In this document: piece by piece, positions 48,501-60,968 of the stretch
Position numbering within the stretch: position 1 is the first letter of the stretch
How the letters are laid out: every line of letters starts with the position of its first letter
Assembly (NCBI GenBank): GCA_021234535.1
Contig: CM037832.1
Location: 9,183,575 to 9,247,574, forward strand
DNA from: Stichopus chloronotus
Taxonomy: Eukaryota > Echinodermata > Holothuroidea > Aspidochirotida > Stichopodidae
Length of the DNA: 64,000 nucleotides
Direction: 5' to 3'
Position numbers and translations under genes: made by a program
The notes under the pieces: model-generated
Told to the model about the DNA's origin: nothing
What the model saw: only the letters and a program-made list of their open reading frames with translations
The model's database searches: none

Positions 48501-50869
48501 CGCAGTATGATTGTAAAGGATTTTGGGTATAATCATGGAAAACAAAAGTAGGTCGATCAAATAGATGCCAGCAAAGTTCCACTTTTTTCAGATGATACGT
48601 TTGTCTGCATCTTTTGTGCTGGGAAAACCTTTGAGATCTTTCAGTGGGGATGGGGTAGAGCGTATCATAACTTATCAATTTTTTCAAGTTATCATATGAT
48701 GCCAACATTTCCATTCAAAAGTGTCGTGATTGAGGCGTTTCACACCGTATTTGTCAAAAGTGTTATCGTTCCATGAAACAGTTAGCTACTTTCTATAAAC
48801 GGGGTCAGCTGAAGTAATTGGTAGCTGTTTATAGCCGGTCAGTACATCTTATACTTACGTTCGGGAATACTGAGCATTGAAATAACACTAATGAGCTAAG
48901 GGCACATTTGCTTCTATTGATCAGTCCTCTTGGTCAATTTAGCAATCCTGTCAGACCCACGCATAAATGACTGATAAGGCTGTTGTGTATGTGTGCGTGT
49001 GTGTGTCTGCCAGTGCCCAATTGTGATTTTAACAATAGGTCTCGTTATGGAGATTTTTGTTCTCCTCTTTCGGAGGTGTTGAACTCTTAGATTTTTCTGA
49101 CCGTGCAACGTTACCAAATAATTTTTTTTAAATAACTCCATTTTGAAATCAAGTTCAGAAAATTGTCGTTGGTACTGTCTTTGTAAGGCTCTGATTGATT
49201 CATGCGAATGCCTTCTTCATCAACACGTCAGACTATAGCATAAAAGATACAGTTAAAATGTCCATAAATCATGCATACATTCTTTGAATTAATAAAGTCA
49301 TTTCAGGTAACAATCAACATGAAAATTGTAGAAGGGGTTGCTTGCACAAAATAATAAATTCTATTTCCTACAATTCATTTGTTCAGTTTATGCTATCCTT
49401 CATATATTCCAATAAAGTTAAAGAAATGTTTATGAGTTACAATCGAAATAAGTAATGTCTCCTTGGTTTCGCTTATGATATCATTTTTTACTATGAGTGT
49501 TGAAAGATTTCTTGTTTTAACTTTATCACTTACATTTGAGTGGTTACGTTACAATAGTTACGATGTTCTGTCTGATGATTTGCCCCTCAATTTTCCATTT
49601 ATATTTTTACAGTGTCATCGACTTTTTACCAGGCGAATAAATTTTCGTCACAAGGGAAACACGGTGGTGTGTCTTTGCCCCAAGTGATAAGAAGTTCGCA
49701 AGGACATGATGCAAACATTAATGGATTTTAATGATCGATTTCCGAGGTTTCTTTGGATGGCCTCAGTCGATGAGTTGAGTGGCCCTCGGATCCTCGTGGG
49801 CCTCAGATATCGGCAATTCGGTAAACCTTATATTAAAGACAGCTGCTTGGGGACATGCACAAAACATTACGCTTCTATCCATTCATTTTACTGCAGATAT
49901 TGTCAATGTTCATCTTATTGCGATAAGTCTGCGGTATACATGCTTGTATTAGCCCTTCAACATTCCATACCGAACAAGACAAACTACATCTCTAGTCAGA
50001 ACTGATACAATTCTGAAACTCGTTGACTTTGAGAGGTAAGGTCAGTCACAGGTTTATATATGCATCCCAGCTTTTCGTCGGTGTTAGGTCAACTATGTTG
50101 AGTCTATGTTACTGGGATGGCTCACTAATCTCAATTATTCAAATATCTGATTCTACTGAGGGAGATAACTACTCACATAACTTGATTAGCTATGCCTCCA
50201 ACAAATCTTAACGCTAACTGCCATTGATCGGCTAAGTCTGCAGGCATGTAACTAACGTAACTTCCATTTAATAGTGTTATCAATGTAACACGGTAACTAT
50301 GTAACTCGAGAAATTGTTTGTGTCCCATAGTGTCTCATTGAGTTTGATATCATTGGTACAATACAGTACTCCCAGCATGTAAGTAACGTAAATGTCGGTT
50401 TATTAGCTACATCAACCTTGTGGAAAGATTTCCTGCTTTTAGAAAGTAGATTATGTCATTAATGCATTTAATCTACATGTTGATCTATTGACTACTAAAA
50501 ATCATCATTAGTAACTGTAGTGGCATATTTCCAGAATGACAGTGTTGAAGCTTTACGTTGCTTGATCAGGCTGTAATTGTAGCATGGGGCTATTACGGAT
50601 CTATTATGCCATGGAAGGGAGAAGAATTTTACCTCATCTCTCTTACATCAGTGTGGTAATTTTCATGACGGATTACCTGTTTCATGTGAGTGAGTTCATT
50701 GCTAAATAGAACTAAGTCCACTCTTCTTTTCCCTCGACATCTGTGGTGTTTAGCGAGAGTTGCCGATTCGGGGTGCAGTGTTGTGATATCTTCCAAGTAA
50801 TCTCTGTGGCACTGATCTAGAATACTAAAACAAAAAAAAAGCAGAAAAAAGATCTGTATTCAAATGGAT

Positions 50870-51160
50870 CTAGGAGAGCGGAACATATTAGAACATTTTA
50901 ATGACAAAGTAGACTAACGTGTTGACAAATATCTTCCAAAAGGTTTATGAAAAAAAAAGAATCTTTACCAATTAAGTGACACACTTTTGAAGTACAAGAA
51001 AGTTGCTGACATTTTTGCCTTAGTTGATCGGAAATAGACTTGGGTAAGTGGAATTATGACGTCACATTGCCCATGAGAGCAGGACTTTCGGTGCATTTTC
51101 ACGAATGCACATACTGTACACATTTTGGGTTCAATTACTGAGTTGAATAAAGGCGTTATG
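50870..51160. repeat. Dispersed repeat family, copy 2
   Basis: Colinear with 30440-30760, same orientation, diverged. Confidence 0.6.
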
Positions 51161-51647
51161 AAAGTGTGGAAAGGAAAAATTCACTTAGTCTTCACTAAAA
51201 CTAGGACATGCCCAGCACAGTGCCCTAGGTATAGAGTGACACAATATATAGAAGCTAAAAAAAAGACAATTGTGACACGTTTGAATTCGTTTCTTAAGTA
51301 TTGCACTCACAAATTGAAAATGCTTTTAGCCTCAGTAGCCTGCACAACATTCCACGGATTTTTGGTCCCTAAACGGTTTTAGAATCACCATGTCTTTCGT
51401 TTATACACTCTCTTGTATTGGTAACATCAGGGTCTACGGTTACTTACTTTTTCAGACTATCTGCCGATTTGAGGTCGTTGACCTTTTCGGTTTGTAAAAC
51501 GGTTCCAACGCTCCAAGGTTTGTCCAGACCTGGTTTCAGCCGACAGGGATCGTGATAGATCAAAAATAACGGATGACTCCAGTTACACATGTCACCTAAA
51601 AATATGTAAAAAAAAAAAAAAAATGAAACTGACAGAATGCAATAACG

Positions 51648-51818
51648 AACGAACGGACGTACAAGCAAAGGAACGAAAGAAGAAATGATCAACTGAACGG
51701 ACGAACGGACTGAACGGACAAACCAACCAACGAAGAGAGGACTAGACAATAGGACGACTATCCGACAGAAAGAATTAGTAATGGATGAACGGACGAACTG
51801 ACGGACTGACGGACAGAG
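51648..51818. repeat. Degenerate GAAC/GGAC tetranucleotide array
   Basis: Repeated CGAACGGAC-type units with interruptions. It produces a spurious minus-strand frame rich in Val-Arg-Ser. Confidence 0.85.
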
Positions 51819-54754
51819 AGATGAAAGTAAACGTAACTTAAAGCTTCACTTATTAACGACGTCTAACTTATCAATTTTTCTAATTTAAGTTCTCTTTCCT
51901 TCTGTTCCTTTTTATGACTGTAATCATTTTAAGTTTTTATGTGTTCTTTTGTCCTTATTAGAATGTTTAATAGTGGGTCCTTACATAAGCTCATTCGAAC
52001 TTTTTTGCATACTCCTTTTCAGGCGACATTCCCTTGTTCTCGCACTGTTCTGTTTTAACATTCCCTTCAATTGTAAATAATATGTATGTCGGCATATATT
52101 TATCTACCTTTCCATACGTTGACCTGTATGTACGGTACATGTGAATATCCAGCACTACTGATATTGTTTAAATGTTACGCAAAATGTATATTTACTCGAT
52201 ATGGTTAAAACTGAGGTTCAACAAACAAACAAAACAAAAGCCGTCTTGAAGTGTTTTCTAAGTCGTTGTTTGAAAGGAAACTTTTCACGAAGAGAAAAAA
52301 AACAGCCAAGATGGGTGGGAAACGTTTGCCAAGTAGGTTTTAACTTGTTAAGTTACATTTTTAAACACAGATGTTCGAACAGCTCGAAAAAAAAAAACAG
52401 ACCGACACTACATACAATGAAAAAGTGGTATGCTTAAGAGGATTTGGCTTTTGATATCAAACCAGGTCAGAGTCTTAACATATGTACGGGAACTTTGATT
52501 AGATTTGTGTCCTTTAAATCATTTCCATAAACAGGACATTGTATTATCCATGATATTTTAAATTAGCCATCACCCTCCTGTTCTGTACAACGAGACAAGA
52601 CGCACACAAAAATCCATTGAAAAAACTCTTCGACGCCTCGAGTACTCTCACTGTTTTACACAATAACATTAATGAGTTACAAGTAACACTTCAGCCATTC
52701 TTTCATGTATCAACATAGGAAGCAAATTAGGGGCTTCCTCTTGAATAATCTTGCGCATCACCTCGGTGCCTCCCCACCATATCTTCACAAAGAACGGAAT
52801 TTAAAGCGATATAGCACTGACGTTCCACCATCAATATCACACACCGAACATCATGAATCTTTAAAATCGTCAAACATTTTAATCTGTTGATGACGTGTCC
52901 GAAGATTGAAGACTAAAATGCCCGTGATCCATCAACGGAAGGAAGACAATTCATAGTGATACAAAGGTTTTTTTTTTCTGGCATTTTTATTTTCTCCATT
53001 CAAGTTGAAGCAGAAAATCATCTTAATTCAGTCTTCAATAACCTTATAAAAGACATCGTGAATTAAGAAAGTTAAGTTGGTACTAGAATTCAGTAGTTAC
53101 ATGGGATGGAATATTTAACTCACAAAAGGTTCATTTTTCGACTGGTTATGACCAGTTCAGCATATTACTAGGAAAGTTGTGGGTAGGACTGTAATGAAAT
53201 GATTGAATCCTACGAATCAGTGTGAGGTTAATCTTGGATCCTACTCACTTGTCTCACTCTACGACCATTTCTTTAAAATGTTCCAGTTGTTTCATTATAC
53301 CTTACGGTGAACATCAAATGTCTCATTCTGACGTTTTTTTGTTTTTTTTTTGTAGTATCACCGGTAGCAATCACACCCAGTAATGTCTTCTGCCTGAAAA
53401 CGAGTCATGTTTACTCTTATACACTGACATACACGTAACTGCTTTAAAGTCCACATTCAGAACATATTGCCAATAATATTCATTTGGAGTGCTTTTTTGT
53501 TTTTTAAGTTTCTCGTTAATCCATCTTTATTTTACCTCACAACTTTAAAAGTATACCCAAAAGCCTTCCACTTGATACCCTTTGGAGTTCTAATGTTGAA
53601 ATGTGTAACGCATGGCCCGCCGTTTCTGTAAAAAGTATACTCATGTCAAAACTAAGAAGAAATAGAATATGAGTAAATATAAGAAACCCGATACAATTTA
53701 CAGGAGGGCTTCTTTTGGTTGCATACACGTAACGTAATAAGATCTATAACGTGTACTAATAAAATCTAAATAAATTGATAGACTGGTGTGACGTATTTTG
53801 TTTCATTTTCTCTGAAGACAATATTGAGCAAAACCAAGAAGTTACAATCCAGTTATTTGTTACCCTTTAGGATTACAGTTACAACATACAAATATGCACC
53901 TTTAAATTCTGTAGTTTTCTCAGTTTTGCAGGCTTGATTTAATCGTTTCAAGTCTTCCTTCGGATCCGGTCCGATTGTTTAAATACTTCGATAAACTTCT
54001 ACATCTACTTTAATTAAAAAAAGGAAGATTTAATTTGAAATAAACTAAACTAAAAAGAAAATCAGGACTGTTGAGAAACTTGAGTTGTAGCTTATGTTTC
54101 CTTGTGAGTGTTTTCAACCTGTAGTGTTTAATTATTGACATAATATTGGATGAAACATCACCGACATAAACACGGCTATTTTTGTTTTGTTTCACTGAAT
54201 CAAACGTCTAGGTTATTGAAATATTCACTATATGAAGTTACTTAAATTTACTGTCATGCGATTTGGAAATCGCTTTTAGATATTTTAAAGAAACAAATGA
54301 TGCGACAGAAGGGAAGCTCGAAATGAATAATAAAAATCCCCTGAGTGTAATTCCGATATCCCCACCCCATCTTCTCCGTCACACACATAGATACATTTGC
54401 ATCTAAGTCATGACAGTGCCGTGTACAGCTTCATACAGTTTGTCGTAGTAGGAATGCACAAAGCGAAATCACGTCCGTGGATCGATACGGGATTGACAGT
54501 ACTAATTCTAACAATGATCGTACCTTATAACCACAGCTAACCTGCAATTCATCTGTTTATGTTTTAAGGTATAATTAATCTTTGACGTCAAATGAAGACT
54601 TTTAAGATAAACGTGACCGTTGTTATAAAAAATACTATAATACATAAATTGTGTGTGTGTGCCCTAGCTTGTTTTTGGGTGGGATCGAGGACCGAAACAA
54701 CAGATTTTAGGTCTTCTGTAGAAAATTAAATAGATTTCTCCGGTCCTCTCAAGA

Positions 54755-54779
54755 TTAACAATAGACAGTCTATTGTTAA
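54755..54779. repeat. 25-bp near-perfect palindrome
   Basis: Twelve-base arms TTAACAATAGAC and GTCTATTGTTAA are separated by a single A. Outer GAGGACC (about 54690) and GGTCCTC (about 54821) are also inverted, so the palindrome may be the centre of a small fold-back element between two GT tracts. Confidence 0.8.
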
Positions 54780-54831
54780 GGTTAGGGTTGAGGAAGGAAA
54801 AGCAAAAGAAAGCAAAATGAGGTCCTCGGAA

Positions 54832-54865
54832 TGTGTGTGTGTGGATGTGTGTGTGTGTGTGTGTG
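54832..54865. repeat. GT microsatellite
   Basis: (TG)n with one GGA interruption. Confidence 0.92.
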
Positions 54866-56422
54866 AAATATCAAACTGTTTAGGCCTATTGTTAATGCAC
54901 CAGAACATTCTTCAGTGCATGGTTACTCTATCGCTATAGGCCTTGGGCACGGAGACGTCATGATGTGCCAAACAAATTAAAAGGTCCACAGAGATGTTTG
55001 TTGAACTCTGTTCAAGTGAGAGGATATAATAGTCACATGACTTACTCACCTTTTCAATAATCAACATTTTGACAGGCCACTCGTGGCAGCTGACAAATGG
55101 AGTAAAGGAAGATATTCGCAACCATTTTGGCACAGAAACAACATATCACGAAAATGCAGACTAAAAGAAAAATAAACTAGAAGAACAACAACAACAACAG
55201 TCTATAGGATCTATAGCATGTTTTCTGTTTGATAAATCGTGTGCGTTATTGACATCGAATAACGAATTGGTAAGAGTTCATTAGTTAATGGATTCCTAGT
55301 AGTGATACCGTGTCGAACTAGATGCCATACTGTGAACAAGTTTATGTTGTAGCTGATGGATTATAAACACGACCAGTGAAAAATCATCTTCAGAAGACCA
55401 AAGTTGTCGATCAATGTGAATAAAAAGTGCAAACGAGGCTCGAGATCTTTTGCACTATGTGTATTATGTGTTCTTTTCAAACTATGCTTTGAAAATTTGT
55501 AGGGCGGAAACACCTTAAAACATTACACTTACATTCCGTTTTTCTCCGTGTTTCCGTGATATTTTGTGTGCTTGAGTAACCCAACCATGACGTCATGTCA
55601 TGTATTACATGTATGCCACATCTGTTTGTCATATCTGTTTACGTGTATATGTTGGTCTGATTGTTGGTGCTGGTGAGTTCGTTGGTGTAGTACATAGCAA
55701 ACGGAAAACTTTCTCTTAAAACTGCAACAAACAACGAATCCATTCCTTGTTTGCTAGTTTTTTTCTGTTTGCGTCTGTATCCCGAAGTAGAAGGCAAAAG
55801 AGAAAGAATAAAACAATCAGGAGGGAATTTGAGCACAATAAAAACATGTTACGGTTCAGACTGCGCCCTTAATGAAATAAAATAAAATAAAATACAAGGA
55901 ACCATTGCAAGTCTTACATCGGTGCATAAGTTTCATTTACGAAAAATATATTCAGTGTTCCATCTCCCAGTTTGCAGCCATACATACAAAGTTTGCGTAA
56001 TTAATCTTAGTATTGAATTCACAGATTTACATGAAATGTAAATTTTGTGTCTGTATTTTTTATTGTGGTTTTTTAAAAAAATTCTGATCGTAAAAGCTTT
56101 TAGGACGCCGTGGTTTATCACAGTACTCACGTCTGAGTCAAATGAGATGAGTCTACCGTGGGTATATCGACTTAGTACAAATATTTAGTGTATACCATGT
56201 GGATTGCATGTACTCAGACATTCGCTAGAGAAACGGGGACGATTCCCACAAGAGACGTAGTTCCGGAATGATGGCGCCTTGGAAAAAAGAGGGACCTTAG
56301 GGCGTCATTTCAGTTTTCATTGTGTATGATTTTTTTAGGGAATTCAAACACACATATTTGATTAATATGGCAATAAACATGCCTTGTATAGGATCACGTC
56401 TAAGCTAAAGTGTAGAAACACA

Positions 56423-56483
56423 CTATATATATACATATATATATATATATAGATATTTATACATATATTTATATATATATATA
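56423..56483. repeat. TA microsatellite
   Basis: About 60 bp of TATATA with CATA and GATA interruptions. Confidence 0.92.
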
Positions 56484-57802
56484 ACATTATGTTAAAGATG
56501 AACTGGTCTCTGACATCTTGTTGGGGAGAGCCATTCTTTCCTCACATAAAATGGCCGACAAGTACAAGCTACTGTACTGAAACTGCATAGACCGAAAGCT
56601 ACTCTAGTAAAATAGTCCACATGTTATAATGATGTAACCTATAGAGTTCCGTATACGGAGTGAGCGCACGAGTCATTTCTCGCTGTGAATGTGGAGCAAC
56701 AACAAAGATAATATCCTCTAGGTTTGACATGAGGCCATTCAAAACCATTTCACTGACACTCTTTTTACTCGACTTTCTTCTTTTTTTTTACAAAGAAGGT
56801 GGTTGAACTGACTTAACCTTTGACCTGACTGAGAAGAATTCAACCAGAACTGACCGTATGAAAGGACAAGTAAGATTATTCAGAATCATATTGTGTGCAA
56901 ACAAAAACTACAACATTTAGGTTCCAAGTAAAAGTGGTTTACAAGAGATACCGCCAAAGAATTCGGTATATATGCGGTACAGTCCTTGGTATATCATACT
57001 TGCAGTCTAATTTTCACCTTCAAAAGTGTTCGTTTCCTTGTGTCCACTGTCCAGTTCGTGCAGTGTCATAAACCAAATGCAGACAAACAAAAGTGGAGAG
57101 GAGCAGTGACTCCCCAAGAAAAGAAGGAGATAAAGGGTTGATGAGACAATTACATTCTGCAGTGAGAAGTAGGGAAACTGCCCAGGCCATTTAAGCCTAT
57201 TTCACATTCGAAGTTTCACTTTCTTTTAGAACGAAGGTCGTTGAGTTAATTTCGCCTTTGACTAGAGGTACTAGGCTGAAGAGTATAAGCAACCGGAGTT
57301 GCTCGTTGGTGAGACGAAATCGATATCTTTACTCTAGATAGAGTTAGACGCCCAAAACAAGATGGCAATACCTGAACTTGACAAGCAGAATCGCTTTCAT
57401 CTCACCAGTACTGACACCGTATATATCGGACCCCGAAGTTAGCCCCACGGAGACCCTTATGGTGAAGTAATGTGATCTAGTTCAGTATCCCTAGGAAATG
57501 AAATTAGAATTGTTAGGGCGTATGTATGAAATAGCAGAAATGTTTATATTTCACTCTCTAGTTGTAAATTAAAATCGAATAACAGTACTTACGTCATGAG
57601 TATACCTATAGGCCGAACGTAACGAGTCCAGAATAGAGAATATGGAGTGTGCACTTCAACCTCGTGTGCAACAGTTTCAGTGCGTCCATTTGTAACCCTT
57701 GACCTTCACAATGTATTAACATCACTTCCACAAAGTTAGAAATACGAGGGACATCTTTCGTTCCCAGTTCGGCATGCCTCGCTTATATGTTACTGTGTTT
57801 GT

Positions 57803-58149
57803 ACGTCGCTATGTAAGTAACATATGCAAAAAATGTATCAATTACAACTCTTTTGTTTTCTTGACATTTTGCAATTACTTTTATTGTTTTTTTAATCAGA
57901 TGCAAACTTACAATGATCTTGTTGTGAAACTGGTTCTTGGCCTTCCTAGTTTCTCATTCTCTTTACTGAGTTTTTACGTCGCTATGCAAATAATTCTGTT
58001 TAGTTATTCTATTTAATATTTAATAATTTAAAAACATTATGTAATTTTTAGTATTCTTTTAATCAGATGCAAACTTACAAGATGTGAATGTAGAACCGGA
58101 TCTCGACGTGACAGGGTGGGCGCAGAGAAGAACATTACCAGGAGACTAA
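57803..58149. repeat. Two-copy tandem duplication, about 170-bp unit
   Basis: ACGTCGCTATG recurs at 57803 and 57976, and AATCAGATGCAAACTTACAA at 57894 and 58061, giving periods of 173 and 167 bp. The copies are otherwise diverged. Confidence 0.7.
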
Positions 58150-58222
58150 TAATATGTCAATGTTTGACGGATGTTACATGACATGGTTTCAAAGTTGTAA
58201 GAGGGTGCATGGCCTTAATTAA

Positions 58223-58777
58223 AAGGATGGTCTAGCCACAAATTTAGCTTGCATATGTTGAAGAGTAAGTGTATCCAACCATTCTGGTGAAACTTCTATT
58301 CAGTTCCCGTGTGTGGTTCTCAAGATATTACCAGTTGAAGTTACCCCCATTTCTACCAACTAAGAACTTGAGGCAAGCAGAAGTGACATCATCTCCTCAC
58401 ATGGCTGAATAGTCTTTTGTTTTCTTTATTATTGAATTATTATTTTGACCTTGAAATCAATAGGTGGTTAGCTTAGGTACTGGTTATGTGAAGGTCGCAA
58501 AAACTCTCATACCCAGCATACATTCACATTGTGATAGCACTAGATATTAAAGTATTAAATTTGGTGTAAATTTTAAAGAAAAACATAAGATGCTTTGTCA
58601 TTGTGGGGAGATGACATCACTTCTGCTTGCTTCAAGTCAACTGTATGTAACAAATGTGGCAACTTCAACTGCTCATATCTCCGGAACCACACATGGGAAT
58701 TGAAAGGAAGTTTCACTGTAATGGTCAGATTAACTTACTCTTTAACATATCAAAGCTATTGTGGCTAGACCATCCTT
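58223..58777. mobile_element. Fold-back TTAA-site element, copy 1
   Basis: Arms of about 180 bp at each end are imperfect inverted repeats. The tip AAGGATGGTCTAGCCACAA at 58223 is mirrored at 58759-58777, and GAAGTGACATCATCTCC near 58380 is mirrored near 58608. TTAA (58219-58222) precedes it and a TTCA remnant follows. TTAA duplications are typical of piggyBac and Kolobok elements. No ORF. Confidence 0.85.
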
Positions 58778-60408
58778 TTCAATAGGTATGGTATAGATAC
58801 GGTAAGACACATATACTAGGACCTTAAGAATGTGGCAGAACGAAGACCTCGTCAGAAAACAATATGTACCAGTTTTGATGGATGTGTCACGTGACTGGAT
58901 TACGTAATGAATATATCACTATACCCAAGAATTATTATCGATACGTTCAATGAATATTACGGGAAACAGATCACTTCCACGGTGGGTATTTGAGACTTTT
59001 TCATGGTGGTTGACATTGGACGCATTAAGCCACTCCATGTCCCACGTATGTCAGAGAATGGGCTAATGGCCCACAGATGTCCATTGATGTTTGCACAGTT
59101 CTAGGATTGCAAGTACTTCTGTTAAGTGGAATATTTTACTATTGGCGATTAAAAAAATGTCCATATCTGGAACAAATATTTGAAAAACAAAGGAAGAAAA
59201 ATATATATTTGGAAAGGGAATCGCAGTTTCGATAATAAGACACTCCATTTGTTACTCTTGAGAAATCTTTTGCCCGTCACATTTTTTTTTCCTGTCTTCA
59301 TTATCCGTTATTTTATTGCACGTGCGGTTCTGTAAAAAGCCTTAGACTTTACCTCGTAACAACGTAGACAGAACAAGTATAAAGAATCACAGAAAATGGA
59401 AGTTATACTTTTATTCTCACTTCTTCGAATCAAATTACTCCTTTAAGGCCGAGATGTGTCGATTTTATTATTTTTCTTCTTCTTTTGTTTTTATTACTTT
59501 GTTTTAGAGTGACTCATGGTTTTGTGAAAGCAACCTCGACAAACCGCATGACAAAATAGGAAAAAAAAGAAGAAAAGAGATACGTATACACGCACCTATA
59601 TTCAAGGCGCTCCCTGCTACATGCGAAGTTAATAAATACTAAATGAAGCGAGGAATTCCATTTTATTGAAGTCTGTTCTCGCATCTCACAGAGCGTGTGA
59701 TGATACGAGTTTGTCACCGGCGAGATCTCACAGCCTACAGGAGATACGTGCGAGTTTTGTGTCAACTGTTTGGGCTGCGTATAGTATGGGGCAAATGAGG
59801 TTGTTCGCAACCAAAAAAAGAAAAAAGAAAGGTGCAGCCCGAGGACTACATGTATGAAAAGAATTACAACATTTCAGTTGTCAGTTGATGAAGTCCCATG
59901 AATAAAAAAAATAATAATAATAAAAAGGAAAAAAAAAACCCGTAATACTGTGTGCTCCCACAGGTTATATAGACCAATGTGTAGTTGATATCTACAGTTG
60001 GTAGTATATGTATACTACATACGTTTGATATGTGAATGGGCTATTAATCTGATGCAAATGGGGTTTTAGTTAGGTAGTTAGTGTGAAAGGCGTGACATAT
60101 TTTTTCAGGTACAAAATTCTTCCAAATAACCTAAACTATACATCCTACCAATAGGGCTATTACGGGTAGAAAATAACAACCTGGCAACTATATGATGCGA
60201 CTGAAGGTTCGTTTTGCTCATTGAGTTGGTTCACAAATTCCTGATATTTTTGTTACACTTGTTGCGTATTTCTCCCTCATACGTTGAAGGTTAATGATCA
60301 AACGATGAGATTCCGAACGTGCTGACACACAACTGAAGCAACAACAATAACTTCATAAAGAATAAAATCCCTTCACTTACTGCAAATCTGTGACCAGACA
60401 CTTGTTAA
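58778..60408. other. Spacer between the two fold-back elements
   Basis: 1.6 kb, AT-rich, no supported coding exon. Confidence 0.6.
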
Positions 60409-60964
60409 AAGGATAGTCCAGGCAGAAATTTAGCTTTGATATGTTTAAGAGTAAGTAAATGTGACCCTTATAGTGAAACTTCCATTCAGTTCCCATGCAT
60501 GGTTCTCGCGATTTTATCAGTTCGAGTTACCCCCTTTGCTACCAACTGGGAACTTGAAGCAAACAGGAGTGACATCATCTCTTCACATTGCCAAAGAGTC
60601 TTTTGTTTTCTTCATTTTTTAATTTATTATTTTGACCTTGAAATCAGCAGGTGGTCAGCCTACATACTGGTTCCCGTGAAGGCCACAAAACTCTCATAGC
60701 CCTCCTACATTCACATTATGATATCACTATATATTGAAGTATTAAATTTGGTATATAATTTAAAGAAAAACATAAAATACTTTATCGATGTGGGGAGATG
60801 ACATCACTCCTGCCTGCTTCAAGTTAACTGTCAGTAACAAATGTGACTTCAACTGCTCATATCTCGGGCACCACACATAGGAATTGAATGGAAAATTCAC
60901 TGTAATGGTCAGATTAACTTGCTCTTCAACATATCAAAGTTACGTTTGTGGCTAGACCATCCTT
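60409..60964. mobile_element. Fold-back TTAA-site element, copy 2
   Basis: Same orientation, near-equal length (556 versus 555 bp) and the same arm-loop-arm layout as the copy at 58223. It is flanked by an intact TTAA duplication at 60405-60408 and 60965-60968. The tip is AAGGATAGTCC at the left and GACCATCCTT at the right. Non-autonomous. Confidence 0.9.
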
Positions 60965-60968
60965 TTAA

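Larger units (their letters stand above)
45722..51647. other. Intergenic, repeats, no supported gene
   Basis: Contains a G-run (47163-47175), a TA microsatellite (47881-47904), a dispersed repeat with a DR1 motif (48190-48500) and a copy of the 30.4-kb repeat (50870-51160). Exon-like fragments at 47301-47543 and 49613-49731 are discussed as weak findings. Confidence 0.55.
51819..58222. other. Intergenic, AT-rich
   Basis: No supported gene. It contains a 25-bp palindrome (54755-54779), GT and TA microsatellites, and a tandem duplication at 57803-58149. Confidence 0.55.

Noticed and set aside
48328..48714. Minus-strand 128-codon frame
   Set aside because: It lies across the repeat-like segment at 48190-48500 and has no recognisable protein features.
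49999..50034. Short exon-like piece between CATCTCTAG and GAG/GTAAGG
   Set aside because: Too short to judge and isolated from any phase-compatible partner.
51444..51749. Minus-strand frame rich in Val-Arg-Ser-Phe
   Set aside because: Largely a translation of the GAAC/GGAC tetranucleotide array.
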